NCBI GenBank assembly: GCA_037157565.1
Contig: JAZHRO010000036.1
Span: 22,928,501 to 22,992,500, forward strand
Length of the DNA: 64,000 bases
Source of the DNA: Thalassia testudinum
Taxonomy: Eukaryota; Streptophyta; Magnoliopsida; Alismatales; Hydrocharitaceae
Direction of reading: 5' to 3'
Below are positions 23,596 through 36,747 of this stretch, in pieces. Numbering within the stretch: the first letter of the stretch is position 1; every line of letters begins with the position of its first letter. The translations under genes and the position numbers were made by a program. The notes below the pieces were generated by a model, which saw nothing but the letters and a program-made list of their open reading frames with translations, did no database searches and was not told the origin of the DNA.

Positions 23596-24585
23596 GCAAT
23601 GTGCATTTCATTTGCTAATTACATTTCTGATTTGATACTAACTTGCTTTTTTGAGCTGTTGTGATTTTGCAAGGTGAATAGGATGATCGCCTGCACGAGC
23701 AACCACTCCAGGGGCAGGTAACCTCATTCTCTTCCTTATTAAGCCCCTCATCTCTAGAAAGATTAAAAAGAAAATTAGTTAGGATCAACTCACCTTATTT
23801 ACATAGTAATAATCATCTGAGTTGCTTGATTTGGTTTGATTTGATTAGAGATCCCCATCCTAATACTTATACCTATTAAGGACTTAAGGTGCCTTGGGCT
23901 ATTCACCTTCTTGATTGATCCCTAGGTACCAACTTTGGCAAGACTTGGACCTAGAAAATTGTGCCAAATTAGGGTTTCCACATTAAGGTTTCTTGAAAAC
24001 ACACTTGATTTAAGGAGAACAAATTTCTCGTATTGTGTGTTACCTAAGCTTGTTTGAATTGATCGAACAAAGTAAACCCTAAAAGGAAGCTATAACAATC
24101 ACTTGAATCACTAAAACTTGGGACCTAATAACCTATTTTCAAACCATTCAAGGTGATTTTGGGTTCTTTACCCAACTCATCCACAATTTTAGGGCAAGTC
24201 AGCTGAAGCTGATCCACTTTGAGGGTTAACCAACCTCCAAATTAAGTTATAATCAAATCAACTCTAAAATTTCAATTGAAATTCAAGGCACATATTCAGG
24301 ATTAAAATTAGTAGACTTAGGCATCAAGCTTGCTCATTCTGATCTACTTGGATTCTCGGTGATAAGGAAGGTCGGGTGGGGGAAACCCTATAACTCATTG
24401 GGATGCTCTAACGTGTAGGGGTCATTGCCTGAGTCTCCCTTCCTAGATGCCCAAGTAATTCTTGAATGAGTGAGTTTCTGATCTAGAGGTATCATCTACC
24501 TCGAACCTCGTTAGTCATCCAAAGGTTTTTGGGTGCCTCGATTGGGTCCATTACATATTCTGTCCATCATCAGGTTCTTTAGTGC
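23596..24585 (+). other. Element H 5' leader, non-coding
   Basis: This is untranslated leader. The segment 24360-24580 (GTCGGGTGGGGGAAACCC, GGTGCCTCGATTGGGTCC) parallels the element A leader in reverse orientation. No gene is seen. Confidence 0.65.
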
Positions 24586-25641
24586 ATGTTCGGGAGGAGG
24601 TCCTTAAGACCACCCTTGAGGCCTCGACTAGCAGTTCATTCTTATCTAGGCCAAGCCTCAACCAAGTTGTTTATGCTACCACCTGACCAGATTGACATCT
24701 CTTCCGACTCTTCCATATCTGAACCCAAATCTCCATCAGTTGCATGCATGGAGAACCAAGAAGAACTACCCAACATTTTGAATCAATTACAGTGCCTCAC
24801 TAATCTATTTCATGCATTCATAAACCCATTGTAGCATCCATAGTTGAGAGATCACTACAATCTTGCTGCGGTGGCGATTGAACCCAGGGTGCAAATCCCG
24901 ACTGAAGGGCTTGACACTAAACTGAAGTCAAATATGATTAATGCTATCCCCAAATTTCACAGCTTAAACTCCAAAGATTCCTTCGAGCACATCAAGCAGC
25001 TGAAACATCTGGCCCAGACCTTTGGACCACGTGCTTAGAATCGGGACATCCTACTGATGAAGATGTTCTCATTCTCTCTTATGGACAATGCTGCCCACTG
25101 ATATTAGACTCTGACTCGTCGAATCAACACTTGGGTGCAACTCCAATTTGAATTCCTGAGGAAATTCTTCCTAGTTGGTTGCACCAATGCAATGAGGCAC
25201 TAGATCACGCATTTCACATAGAATGTGGGAGAACCACTTCATGAGGCATGGGATTGCCTTTTGGATCTCATGCGAAAATGCCCCCATCACAGAGTTAGTA
25301 AATGGGAATATGTCTAGTCTTTTTATCATGCACTCACTGAGGATATCAGGCTATTTGTCAATGCAACCTATGGTGGCAACATCATGGGCCAGAATGAAGA
25401 AACTATTTGGGAGATTCTTGAGAATATGTGCGAGAAGTTCATAAACAATGAATCTGTGGGTTTGTTCAACCGGACTACCACCCACGCAATGACAAACATG
25501 CGAGAGGCACACGAGACTCAAGACCTATTCGCATCCATCGATGTTGAGTTGGTAGCTAGTCGCTTGGATAAGGTCTATATCATTGAGAAGAAGGTGGATG
25601 AATTGACTCGAAAGCAACAAAGAGCCACCTCCGCACAATAG
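24586..25641 (+). pseudogene. gag: Element H gag, decayed and truncated
   Basis: The ATG at 24586 gives MFGRRSLRPPLRPRLAVHS, the A-family opening. The reading runs to a stop at 24832, resumes with LRDHYNLAAVAIEPRVQIPT (24845 on), then has several stops through the gag core (MKMFSFSLMDNAAH, EFLRKFFLVG). The last open block (25384-25641) ends KKVDELTRKQQRATSAQ, matching the equivalent A segment. Downstream homology is lost where segment J begins. Most breaks are TGA or TAG where A has CGA, CAA or TGG-like codons. Confidence 0.85.
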
Positions 25642-27197
25642 AGCACATATGCATGATTGCGCAGCAATCATAGGATTGAAAAGACCTGAATTAAGTTAGA
25701 ACTAGCAGAATTGTAGTATAATTCATGCATTAGTAGCATACATTGCATCTTTCCTGCTTTACTTAGATAATCATGAAATAATGCTACAATAATGTACCAA
25801 TTCGTATATTATTTGGTTTATAGGTAATAAAAGCTTAGAAGATGGCCTGAAGCTGGATCTGAGGCAGGGAAGAGGTTGGAGCTGCAACAGAGTTGGAGTA
25901 GAAGCCTTGGAATAAAGCCACTCAAGATGAAGACATAATGTAGGGAAGAGGTATACTACATTACTTGTAGGATTTTAATGTGTGAATTAAACTATGAAGA
26001 ACATAGGACTCTCCTACACCTATCCCTAGCCTTAGGGCAACCCTAAATACCTTCCCAAACCTTATCCACCCTTATATTAGGTCACATCAGCCTATAATAC
26101 CTCAAAACCCACATTCTAGCCCTTCTTTGGATGTCCAGGTAGGATGTTGGATGTCCAAGTCCCTTAGATACCGCATGGAACACTTAGATCCCAATCTGCT
26201 GGAATATTGGATGTCTAAACAAGGTGTCAAATGTCTAATTTTTGTAGAAATCTAAGACAGAACCTTAACTCCACATTGGTTCATCATTGGACGTCCAGAC
26301 GAGAAACTTAGACTTCTGATTTTGAAGTATAAGTCATCTGATCTTTAAATCAAATGTCTGCAACTCCTCTCCAGTTGCTATTTTTAAAATCAAGCCTAGA
26401 TCTCGATTTCTTAGGCCCTAAACCCAATCCTACACCCTAGGAAACCTAAATTAAGGTGCCCTAAGCCTAGTACACTACCCTAGGACCCTTTTAAGAACCT
26501 AATTAGGTTCTCACTAAGCCCAATTGACTTAGATCTAAGTCAATTACACCCTACCTAGTCAATTGGACTCAAAGTGCAATTAAGCTTAAATCTCAACCAA
26601 AACAAGTCTAATTGGGCTCAATGAGAGTCCAATTGACTCAAGCCTAACTTAATTGGGAACTTTCTCTCCCAATTACGAACACACCCACTCAACTAAAGTT
26701 GTGGTGAGTTTAATTTCACTTATCACTTTAGTATTATTGTTTATGAACTTAGTTTTTAGAAACCTATCTAAACCCAATTACCTAGACCTATAGGTCTCAA
26801 CCTAGACCACCTAGCAACCACCCATACTCATGCACACACACACCCACACCACCAGCTAGTCGTCCTATCTAGAGTATTCTAGAGTGGCCTCCAAGTGGCA
26901 CCACCTATAGACTAAAAAATAGGCTCCAAGGAGTCCACAACCTACCTCCTCAGGAAGTGGATCTAACAAGACCCACTCCCTACATCTCTAGCTGCCACCT
27001 AAGCCTAATTCTAGAGAATTCTATAATTCTCTAGAGGGCCACTCCCTTAGACTATTTAAGGATGGACAACCATGTACCCTATCTTGGATGCCATCTCCAC
27101 CACCACTTCCATTGCCGAGCTCCTCCATCAAGCACCGCCCACTCTCCACATCCAAGATCCAAAAGCAAGCAACTCCACCACCTTCTCAAGAGGTCGG
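25642..27197. repeat. J: LTR-like segment interrupting H gag, interrupted by E
   Basis: There is no protein homology. It holds a cluster of GGATGTCCA / GGACGTCCA motifs at 26130-26360, like region I. It also has a TATA-like CTATTTAAGG near 27053, followed by a short pyrimidine- and C-rich stretch up to the E insertion at 27198. It could be the U3/R part of an LTR from a family shared with I. The left end near 25642 is inferred from loss of gag similarity; no duplication was confirmed. Confidence 0.4.
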
Positions 27198-30100
27198 TGA
27201 TGAGCCCATATTTATGGGCTATTTAATTATTTCAATGCTTAGATATTAAGTTATCTTTAACATGTATTTAGCATGCATTAGGATGTAAATAGATTAGTTT
27301 ATATTTTTGACTTGATTTCATAATTCACGCATTTCATTCAAAATTAAATGCATTTAAAATTGACTTAGAATGGCATGCATTTGATTAGTTAACCAATTAG
27401 GTGGATAAGATGTATTGTTTTGGATTTAACATAGAAGTTATGGGTTTGTGCATAAATAACCTATCATTTCTTTTTATTATTTTATTCACTTTCTTCTCCA
27501 ATGGATGCATGTAGGAGATGCACCCACTTAAGAGCATTAAGGAAGAAACGATAGAAGTGGATCTCTATTTCCCACATTCTTCATTGCTTCATCTCTTCCC
27601 CTCAACCAATGCAAGTTATTTTCTTGCAATATAAAATGAAGCTTCAGTGACAGAGCAAGAAAGGCCACCATCCCACTCCACCACTGTGTAGGGCTTCAAG
27701 ATCATCATCTCACCACCATGGGCCTCGACCGCGGCAAAAGTTCTACTATCGTGGGCATGCAGGGTGATAGCCTGCACTGCCATCCGCAAAGCCTCGCAAC
27801 ACCATCGTAACTACGAACATCACCGCACCAGCAACCCTCGTCGTGCCGTCCACGCACAGTCACAGCCACGCCACCACGCACACACACCTTGCATCCATCT
27901 TCCCCATGCCATCTCCTCAATTTAAGTTGTCTGGGAAGGTTCCTTGACATCTGAAGACCCAACAGGCTAGCACCATCTTCACTTCTTCCTCTTCATTTCT
28001 TCTTCTTCTTCTTCCTATGCAACCAAAATGAACCCAACATCACCACCCACCAAGCACCACTCCAAGTGTCCAATGATCGCTAAAGTCATTAGCCGCCACC
28101 CACCTCGAGCATGCCACCACACGCAGAGAGCCACCCTCTTGCACGTGTGGCCACCCTATCCACCTGCAATTGTTGCACACGCCAAGTGACTTGCCCTACT
28201 TGCCATACCTTCCACGCACCCCAACGTGCCACTACTTGCTTGCATACACCTTCGTCAGTCCACCACTGCCAGCATCGCCTCCTCATCAACACCCTCCTCG
28301 TGCACGCGCCTTTGCGTGCAGCAACCAACAATACCCCTGCACGCATAGTCCAGCACCCCTCTAGCACGTGACAATAGCATCAACTCAATATTAGTCACTC
28401 TGAAATGGGTTTTAAAATCATCGCGTTGCAGTATAGATCGAGTTAGCGTGAAAAATAAGTAATTTATACTCTAATGAAATTCGAGGTCATTCGCTAGGAG
28501 CAAGTGGCAAATATGAATCTCAAGATTACAATTTGAATCAAATATTTGAGCAATTGCAATCAAAACTTAATTAAAAATGATATAGAGATGAAGCTCAGTA
28601 ATAAAGTGCAAAAGGAAGGGGTTGAAATGGTGATTTGAATCACCAAATTAACCCTATAATTTAATCACAATTAATAGATATGTTTGAACAGTGATATCAA
28701 TCAGTTTCCACGTAAGTAATAATGCAATACAGTCTAGCAATAGTAGCTTACCAGACGAAGGCACAAGGTGTTGGATGCCTTAACTCACAGCTCTGAGTAC
28801 CAACAGAGGCAAAGGCCTCTTCTCCAAAACTCAGTGAGAGGCACAAGCACAGCACAGAGGCATGAATGCCTTGCAGAGACCAAGTGTTGAGAGGTGCAAA
28901 GAACAAAACCCCCCTCTACCTCCTCTCTTTCTTTTTCTTGCTCTATAATGATAGGCGGACTTGGGTATCTGGGTAATCGGATTAGAACCCAGACCCACGT
29001 GGCATGACCGCAGGCAAGGGCGTGTGAGCACATGGGGGATGGACCTCACCCTATGCTTACTTAGGCAACAAGAGTAAGGCACAAAAATGCCTTAAGTAGC
29101 ACATGGGCTTCAGCAACCGACGATGTGGGACTAAAAAGCCTCGCTTCTTCCGTGTACACTCTTCAGTAGCTAGGGCTTCCAATTGGCATCAAAGGAATGG
29201 CTGATGACTCCAATTGGATGCCTGGAGATGAACCTAGGAGTTTTCGCGTCGCATGTGTGTGGAAGTGAGGAGGAACTTGGTTGGAAGGTAGCAATTAGAG
29301 GCGGAGAAGATGGTGCAACATTGGAGCTCCGATGAAGATACCTGAGATAGAAATACGAGCTATGAGCCCTAGTTAAAGCACTAGAGAGGATCGCCAAGGA
29401 CCGGCAAGTGCAATGGTGGCATTGGTTTGGCATGCATGTGTGTGTGGTGGTAGTATGAAGTCAGAACGGAGGTGTGGTAAGGGTGGTGCTCGAGGGACTC
29501 ATGGGGAGGCGAATCAACAAAAAAAACAAAGCGTTTTTACCCTCAGTGTGATGGTGAAGCTCATGAGAGTGAGAGCGGCAAGAGTCGAGCGTTGTAGCAG
29601 CATGTAGGCATCGTCATAGCATCACCAGAGCAGATGAAGATGAGGGCATCGAGGGAGAGTCCGTGGTCGGAGGTGAGATGTGAGAGCGGGAAATGGATGT
29701 CGATAGATAGAGAGAGAGATGAAGATACTTAGAGATGAGGTAGAGAGGTGGAGATGGCCAGTTGTGGTAGATCAATGCTAGAGAAGGAGATGAAGATGGC
29801 GAAGTGGTGACAGCAAGGTAGGCAGAGGCATGTCCTCCCTTTGGTCGAGGAGGATCGCGACGAAGAGGAGAGTCGAGAGGATCAACCAATTTGGTCATTG
29901 GACGGCCAGAGGAAGGGGATTGAAGAAGTCACCGGAGCAGCTGTCGTTGGTTGCCGGAGAAAGCGATTCAGGGGCTTTTGGCTTGCCATGACTTGCTGAA
30001 GATGTGCAGTATGCAATAGGGCATCTTTTATAATCCATAGGAGGCCTTTCCAAGCTTGGAAAGAATCTTCCAAGCTCGAAAAGGCTTCATAAAATAAGAT

Positions 30101-31534
30101 ACCCGAACCTTTGAAAGGTTCACATGATCTTTTAGGAAAGAATTGAAGCCCAAGACCGATCTCTTGTGGAACGGAATTTCACAAAGAATCTCTAGTTCAA
30201 TTTTAGGAAGGTTTGATTGAGAATCGAGTGAAAAATCTCTACTCGAATCTCGCTGGAGCAAAGTGCATTCACACCAATGGTGCTAGGGACCAGATTGTAA
30301 ATAAGATGACAAAAGTTAGGGACCCAAATGCATATTTTTTCAATGTTAGGGGCACGGGTGTGAGAAAAAATAGTCTGATAGGACCAAAATGAAAACTTGG
30401 TCAATATGATTTCATATTGAGCCCAAATTTTGGTACAAACCTAATTTAGGCCTAAAGAATCCAATGGTGAAGTTAGATTTTGGTTTTGACCATGTTTGAC
30501 TAGGTAAATTGCATAATTTACCAAATTAGGGTAACTTTCTATTTGAGAAACTATTTTTTGTCAAATTAGGTTCTGATGGTCAAATCAAGCATACCAAACC
30601 ATAGAGAATATTTTTCTATAAATTTTAGAGGGTTTAGGTGAATTTTATCTTGACTAGAACCTCGGTAGATTAAGCAGGTTTGTCTTTTGGGTTTCAGATG
30701 TCCATTAATTCCCGTAAAGCATGAAAACCCATTTCATTCTGTATGAACCCTCTTGTTAGACTCTAAAGCACATTTTGACCTTTATTTAACCCCTGAGAAA
30801 ACTCGTGGTTATTTTGATTTTTTGATAGAATGTAAATTTGTGGAAATAACCCAATTTTCTTATTTTCTCCTCAAATCAGTGTTTTATGCCCTTAAGACCT
30901 TCTGATGGATATGCAGGAGCTTTTATTCACTTAATTAGATCAAATTGAGCTAGTTATGGCTCATGATGGTGTTCCCATTACTCAACAGCCACCGCCACCC
31001 ACCACCCACTCCTCATTGCTGCTGCCTTCGATAGTCCTAACTCTCACTGCCACCTCCACTGCGGTGCCCTCGCTTCACTCTACCTTCGGTGTGCTCCTCG
31101 CAGCCAACCCTCCTTCCCTCTGTGTGCAGGATCAAGGGGAAGCCATTCCCCTATTTTTCTACTGTAGAAGTGGTATTAGTTGTTACATTCCATTGCCATT
31201 ATCAAAAGTTGGATTTTTCTAATTAATATTATTGTGGCTGCTTTGCTCAAATACCCCTACACTTTCACAGAAATGTAATTTCATCATATCTTATCATTGT
31301 TATCTTGATTTAAGGTGGATTTTGGTCTCATTAGTCAGGGAAAATCATAGTGAACATCTTTTCTCTCATTTTGCGAGTATGTAATAGGTGCGTGCCTCCC
31401 TGTGGAGATGACCTGCTTCTCATTGAATGGTTAATTTTAATTCAATACTTTGATTAGTCGATTTTCCACCACTTAGAAATACAAATGACAAATCATTTTA
31501 ATTATCATCTTGTTAAGAAAAAATTGACTCATCA
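27198..31534 (+). repeat. Element E 5' LTR, interrupted by solo LTR F
   Basis: It begins TGATGAGCCCATATTTATGG and ends ATTGACTCATCA two bases before the PBS. Without F and one CTCAA it is about 1.74 kb. The R/U5-type block TCCCTGTGGAGATGACC lies near 31398. A Pro-, His- and Ala-rich stretch (27700-28370) gives open frames on both strands that I regard as chance. Confidence 0.85.
28389..30980 (-). mobile_element. Element F: solo LTR of the A/D/H type
   Basis: It matches the A and D LTRs in minus orientation. The inner-end block GCGTTGCAGTATAGATCG lies near 28423, a TATA-like TATAAAAG near 30026-30033, the U3 blocks at 30280-30700, and the closing CTCATGATGGTGTTCCCATTA at the right. CTCAA flanks both sides (28384-28388 and 30981-30985). 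There is no internal sequence, so it is the product of LTR-LTR recombination. Both termini read TA instead of TG and CA, each one transition away. Confidence 0.8.
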
Positions 31535-31536
31535 AA

Positions 31537-31554
31537 TGGCATCGTTGTCGAGGA
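31537..31554 (+). other. Element E primer binding site (decayed tRNA-Asp type)
   Basis: It reads TGGCATCGTTGTCGAGGA, three transitions from the complement of the tRNA-Asp 3' end, and sits two bases after the LTR. Confidence 0.85.
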
Positions 31555-31765
31555 GGAAATTTGCTTAACAAATTTACACACATTTTTCTATTCACTTTGA
31601 TCTATTTTTAACGCTATTATCACTAATATATATTTGTGTTTGGGTGCGAGGTATATCAACTTGTGAGGAGTGCTGCTTCACCCGCATCCACACCAAGGTG
31701 GACCTTGCTTCCAGCCGTTGAGACAGAAGACATAGATTTGGATGGTGGTGGTGATGCTTTGAGAT
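31555..31765 (+). other. Element E leader, first part
   Basis: This is non-coding leader of E, cut at 31766 by element C. The remainder resumes at about 45392. Confidence 0.65.
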
Positions 31766-32949
31766 TGATTGGGCTCTGATAGGTTGTGTTAATATAGCGA
31801 ATTAATCATTGAAATGAGTATATTGGTTAACCTAAATCGAGTCTAACCATCTTTTTACAAAAATTTTTAACCTGGTCTACTTGATTTCTATCTTGGTCAC
31901 TTTTAGGCCTAGGGTCGAACTCAGGGAGGCGGGATTAGAGGCGAATAAGTTTCTACGCCTTTCCCACAACAAATCTCTTCTGTGCGTTTATTATTTTTTG
32001 GTGTTTTTCTATTTAAGATTTTTTTTCTGATAATTTTATCCTTGAGGTACACCCTCAAAATCAGGTCCTTGGCTTAGAGCCAAATTGTTCTTGGCATTGA
32101 GCCAAATTAGGGTTCCAAAAAAAATTGGTCTTGCTGTTCACCAGACCGAGTACCTGCAAGATAAGGATTATCTGTTCTCTTTTACTATTTTATTTATTTA
32201 TTTATTTTTATCTTTTTAGTAGCAGGAAACAGAAGAGAAATGGAAACAAGATAAATATAGTCTATATATACAGATATATATATATTATATATAGGGGTGA
32301 GTGTGGAGGTGGAAATGGTGTGTAGCACGGTGTCGAGTTGATAGACATCTCGGAAGATGCAACCAACAGGATGAAGTGCCGCGTGGATTGTAGGATGGAT
32401 GGGTGGAAGTGTGTGTGCGGGGACGCTTTCTGTACGTGGGTATCGGGGAATATCAGCAACTGGTGCAAATATTCCCGTGATATAACGCGTGGTGCAGGAA
32501 TATGAATGTAAATATCTATATATATATGTATATATATGTATAGATGCGGTTGTAATTATGTAGATGTAGTGGTAGTTGTATGTATATCTTTATAGATATG
32601 TAAATATATATATATAGGTATATATGCATTTATAACTAGATATATATGTATGTATATGTGACTATATAGATATAAGTATATATATATAGTAATATATTAT
32701 ATATTTATATTATAGATATGTATATGTATATATGTATATAGATATATTAGTATAAGTATCTATGTATATAGATTTATGTATATATATATATATATATGTA
32801 TTTATATCTATAGATATATATGTATATATATATATGTATATATGTATATATGTATATATATATACAAATATATAGATATATATATGTGTGTGTGTGTATG
32901 TATGTATGTATATATAATTATTTATAGTTGCATAGGTACTAATATGTAC

Positions 32950-32982
<33 letters not shown>

Positions 32983-34242
32983 AGTATGTATATAGGAGTC
33001 TACAAGTGAGTGTGTGTGTGTATGAGAGTGTGTGTGTGTGTATGAGTGAGAGAGTGGCTGCTGGAGAGTGAGCAGGAGAGAGAGCTGGATAGATAAGTCG
33101 TCCGGAGCATGCAGCTGACATCTAATGGCCCAGGCATAGGCGCATGCATGCGCAGGCACAGGCACACTGAAGGGGCCACGCGCAGGCGCTGGAGGGACTA
33201 CGTTGGCGTGAGGCTGCAGTGCAGCGCACCGCGCTGCATACTGGAGTGGGAGAAGAAGCAGGCATGGGCGCAGATGGGCACAGGCACTGGAGCAGACATT
33301 GCAGGTGCGAGCATACATGGGAGCAGGAACGCAGACGGGCTAGTGACAGTTGTGGCATGGAGAGAGAGCGTGCGATGGCCAGATAAATGAGAAACTTTCC
33401 GGTCACCGCACTGTTGCTACAGTGTTCCACAGAAACACGTGAAAAGTAGCTACAGTGCTCGCATGGCGCAAACAACCGGTTGCGGCCGATTTTGCTGGCG
33501 CAGGTGCGCTGGAGAGTGCCTGCGCACGTGAAAGGGGATGGCGCCGGCTGCTGGTGTGTGTGCAGGGGATTGCGTGGTGCGTGGAGCTGCCAGTGCCGTG
33601 CTGTTGCTGCTGTTGAGCTTCAGAGCTCAAGTCTGCGGCAATGGTGGAAGTGCTTGAACATCAAAATAGAGGGTGGAATCCACCACGCCCACCTGCTCTT
33701 GGATGAGCTGGGCAGTGGTGGGACTCATAGTTCTGGTCGTCGACCACTGTGAGCTGCTCCTGCTAGCAACGTACCTTTTCAGAAGGAGGTGCTATGTATG
33801 GAGGGGAGAAGGGAGGATACGGCCTGGAGGAAGGGGTTGCTGTGTGTATCTGGATCAGGCTACCGTGCACGGGAGATGGCTATGCCTTTTTAAAGAAGAA
33901 TGAGGCATGAACAACCATGCCCTAGGTTGCATGCATGAGTAAGCATGTAGCTGACAAAGCATGCTTTGGTAGAGAGTGGCACGAAGAAGAAGCCATGCCC
34001 TGTAGCCGCACAGGGAAGAAGATGTTCAAAGCCAAATAAAATAAAGGAGGTGAAAATTGCGATACAACCCTTGATGAAGACGTTAATTACAAGGCTAATT
34101 GTTCACTTTACTCCCCTCTCAAATAAATGCATGCAAGTATCTTTTTTTTACAAATGCAACTGTGGTTACCTAATATGCAATGGCAGTGCTAGGAAATAAC
34201 ACAAGATGGCATATTTATTGGTGTATTTTTGCTGTGCAATCA
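31766..34242 (-). repeat. Element C 3' LTR
   Basis: It is bounded by TGATTGGG and TGTGCAATCA, with a plan as in the B LTR: a conserved CTAGGGTCGAACTCAGGGA block near 31912, a GGGAATATC hairpin near 32447, TA microsatellite 32515-33000, GT and GA repeats to 33080, a CACTGT hairpin at 33408-33458, and a TTTAAAAA box near 33888 as possible TATA. Confidence 0.9.
32515..33060. repeat. TA/TATG and GT microsatellites in C 3' LTR
   Basis: Long TATATATG-type array with (GT)n and AGAGAG at its right end, in the same position as in B. The Tyr/Ile-rich frames are not genes. Confidence 0.93.
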
Positions 34243-34254
34243 TACCCCCATGCC
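34243..34254 (-). other. Element C polypurine tract
   Basis: The minus strand reads GGCATGGGGGTA directly before the 3' LTR, identical to B. Confidence 0.87.
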
Positions 34255-35565
34255 TATCTTTTGCTAGTCCCTAGCAAGACATTTTTGTATTGTATTTAGA
34301 AATGACCATAAGTTGAAGATTTTCTTTTGAGGCGACATAGGTGTGTTTATTTGTTAGATATTGTGAGAATCAATTGCAGAGAAGACTACCAGTACTTTAA
34401 GTCATATGTGACATAGACCATCTCTCGACTAACCAAGAGTCTTGATATTTAAACCTTAAGTAAGATTTCCAGGACTCAAGAGGTTTTTGCTGTACTTGAG
34501 AGCTCAAGAGATTATGGCTTGTGGTTAGTGAAGGATCAAGACTGACTAGATGAACATTAAGACTCAAGCCCAGGGTTTCACGAATTTTTAAGTGCAGGTT
34601 GGTCCCAGTTTCAGCTCATGTCTTCAGATTGACCCTTAAAATGATGACGGAAAACTTAACTCCCATTTTATTACATTTGTGGCTCAAAGAATATATGGTA
34701 GAAACATGGTATTTGTAACTTGCCCTGAAAACTTTTGTAGGGAGAAGACTTTACAGACATATGTGAGATATACTGACTTATTTGCACAATTTTTTTTTAA
34801 TAGAAACCGTGTCAGTATATCTCTTACAACTTTATTTGGAGGAGCACACTTTTCTTTTGGTGGGAGAGTTCCTTTTTGGTGGAAAGATTCTCTCCTAAAC
34901 ACAAGACTAAAGCCTAGGATAAAAAGTCTACCTGCGCGCACAGGTAAGAACTCCACCTTCCCTAATCAACATTAGGGTTGGATCTTATGTTCACCCGATC
35001 TTTCTTTATATGTGTAGTGTGAACCAAGATTACTTAGGCTCTCAAGTAGAAGCAATCCAACGGAACCTGTACTGGTGTCTCAGGTACAAGAATACGTCCT
35101 TAGGAGAGATTCTGATTTGTCTTGTCAATGCTCAAGTGAATTAAGCCGAGCTTGAGCAAATCAAGCTTCTGTGGCCTAGGAAGTCTTCAAAACAGTGGTT
35201 GAATATCCATAAACACTTATTGTATTTTTGTTTCAGCCTTCAGATCATTACTAAACACCATTTTTTTTTTCTTTATAGATAGATGGAGACTGCATGATAC
35301 CATATAATACCTGGATCCTATGGATGCCTATCCACCCCCCCATGCCAAACGATGCTATGTCCTCATATGCATGCAGGGTAGGGTAGAGGAAGGACCAAAG
35401 ATCGAGTAACGAGAGCTGAGGTGCCAGGTATTTAGCAGGGTGGTAGGGTGGGTGGTGAAGTGAAAAGGTGCAAAGTGTATGTGACAGTGGCGGAGTGTTG
35501 TTGGGGTGCCTCCCAACAAGCGCTGAATTTAACGTCCCCAACTAGACTCAGGATGAGGCACGAAA
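34255..35565 (-). other. Element C 3' non-coding region
   Basis: This lies between integrase and PPT. It holds the plant gypsy motif on the minus strand at 35502-35536 (GACGTTAAATTCAGCGC then GGGAGGCACCCC). A second purine tract GGCATGGGGGGGTGG lies at 35332-35346. The 13-base inverted repeat seen in B is at 34765-34777 / 34811-34823. No env-like ORF is present. Confidence 0.75.
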
Positions 35566-36747
35566 TTAGTTACACTCCAGCAGGGCAACAGTTTCTCCAA
35601 TAGGGGCAGGTTCATGAGTAAGATAGGGTTTCAAACGCTGCCCATTGACCGTAAATTTATGCCAAGATTTGGGATCTTCAATTTCAATGGCCCCATTAGG
35701 AAATGGTCTTGAGACCAGGAAAGGACCAGTCCATTTGGACTTCAATTTCCCAGGAAAGAATTTAAGCCTGGCATTGTAGAGCCAAACTTGCTGAGATGGC
35801 TCAAATTCCTTCCGCCGAATACGGCTATCATGAAAAGCCTTAGTACGTTGCTTAAAAGTTAAGGCAGAATCATAGGCTTCATGACGAAGCTCTTCCAGCT
35901 CTTGGAGTTGGAGTTTCCTTTCTCCACCACACAGGTCTGGGTCGAGGTTACATTGGCGAACCGCCCAATAAGCGCGGTGCTCCAACTCCACGGGCAAATG
36001 ACAAGGATTCCCGTAAATGATTCTATAACGAGACATTCCAAGGGGAGCCTTGAAGGTGGTCCAATATGCCCAAAGTGCGTCAATCAGCTTGTCGGACCAA
36101 TCCTTACTGTCAGGCCGAACCGTTTTCTGGAGAATTTGCTTGATTTGCCAGTTCGACACCTCTGCCTGGCCGTTCGTCTGAGGATGATACGGAGATGCGA
36201 TACAATGATGGACTCCATATTTCCTCAGATGTGCCCGAAAAGAAGCATGGGTAAAATGGCTTCCTCCATCCGAGATAATGGCTCGAGGGATCCCAAAGCG
36301 GGCAAAAATGTGGTCTTTGACAAATCGAGTGGATATAACATGGTCAGCATGGCACGTGGGAATAGCCTCGATCCATTTCAAAACATAATCAACAGCCATG
36401 AGGATATATTCGAAGCCGTTGGAAGGAGGAAAGGGACCCATGAAATCAATTCCCCAAATGTTCAAGATTTCCGTAGCTTGGATGGGTTGCAAGGGCATCA
36501 TGTCACAACGTGACATTGACCCTAACGACTGGCACCTAGTGCAATGTTTGGCATAATTGTGTGCATCCTGGTGAAGCGAGGGCCAAAAGAAATCGCACTG
36601 CAACACCTTGGCTGCAGTTTTCCTCCCAGCGAAATGGCCTCCGTAGGTCTGGTCATGGCAGAAGGATAGCACACTAGGGAATTCACTGTCAGGAATACAG
36701 CGACGGTTGATCTGATCAGCACCTATTTGAAAAAGAAGTGGATTATC
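35566..36747 (-). pseudogene. pol: Element C integrase, catalytic triad intact
   Basis: Integrase inserts element DNA into the host genome. The open frame at 36672-35566 (368 codons) is the same frame as the RT block and is separated from it only by stops at about 36748 and 37036. The zinc-binding part has HDQTYGGHFAGRK and HCTRCQ near residues 5-50. The core has Asp in WGIDFMGPF, Asp in ISDGGSHF and Glu in GQAEVSNWQ, with 35 residues between the last two (D,D35E). The C-terminal part includes KFFPGKLKSKWTGPFLV. No chromodomain is seen. The domain looks intact but can be made only by reading through two stops. Confidence 0.9.

Larger units (their letters stand above)
20951..25641 (+). mobile_element. 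Element H: Athila-type retrotransposon, 5' LTR and gag only
   Basis: On the plus strand it has a 5' LTR (20951-23574), a PBS, a leader, and a decayed gag starting at 24586. At about 25642 the homology to element A gag stops and segment J begins. The rest of H should lie beyond the window. CACCC (20946-20950) precedes the LTR as the probable target duplication. Confidence 0.8.

Noticed and set aside
27198..27600. Repeat shared with 63598-64000 considered as a satellite
   Set aside because: It is the start of the two LTRs of element E, with PBS and PPT in the expected places.
28089..28371. His, Pro and Cys-rich overlapping frames on both strands in the E 5' LTR
   Set aside because: They come from C-rich sequence without stops. 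There is no family resemblance and no counterpart could be checked in the truncated 3' LTR.
34255..35565. Possible env-like gene between integrase and the 3' LTR, as reported for some Athila elements
   Set aside because: No frame longer than about 100 codons, and none with signal peptide or transmembrane features, in B, C, D or E.
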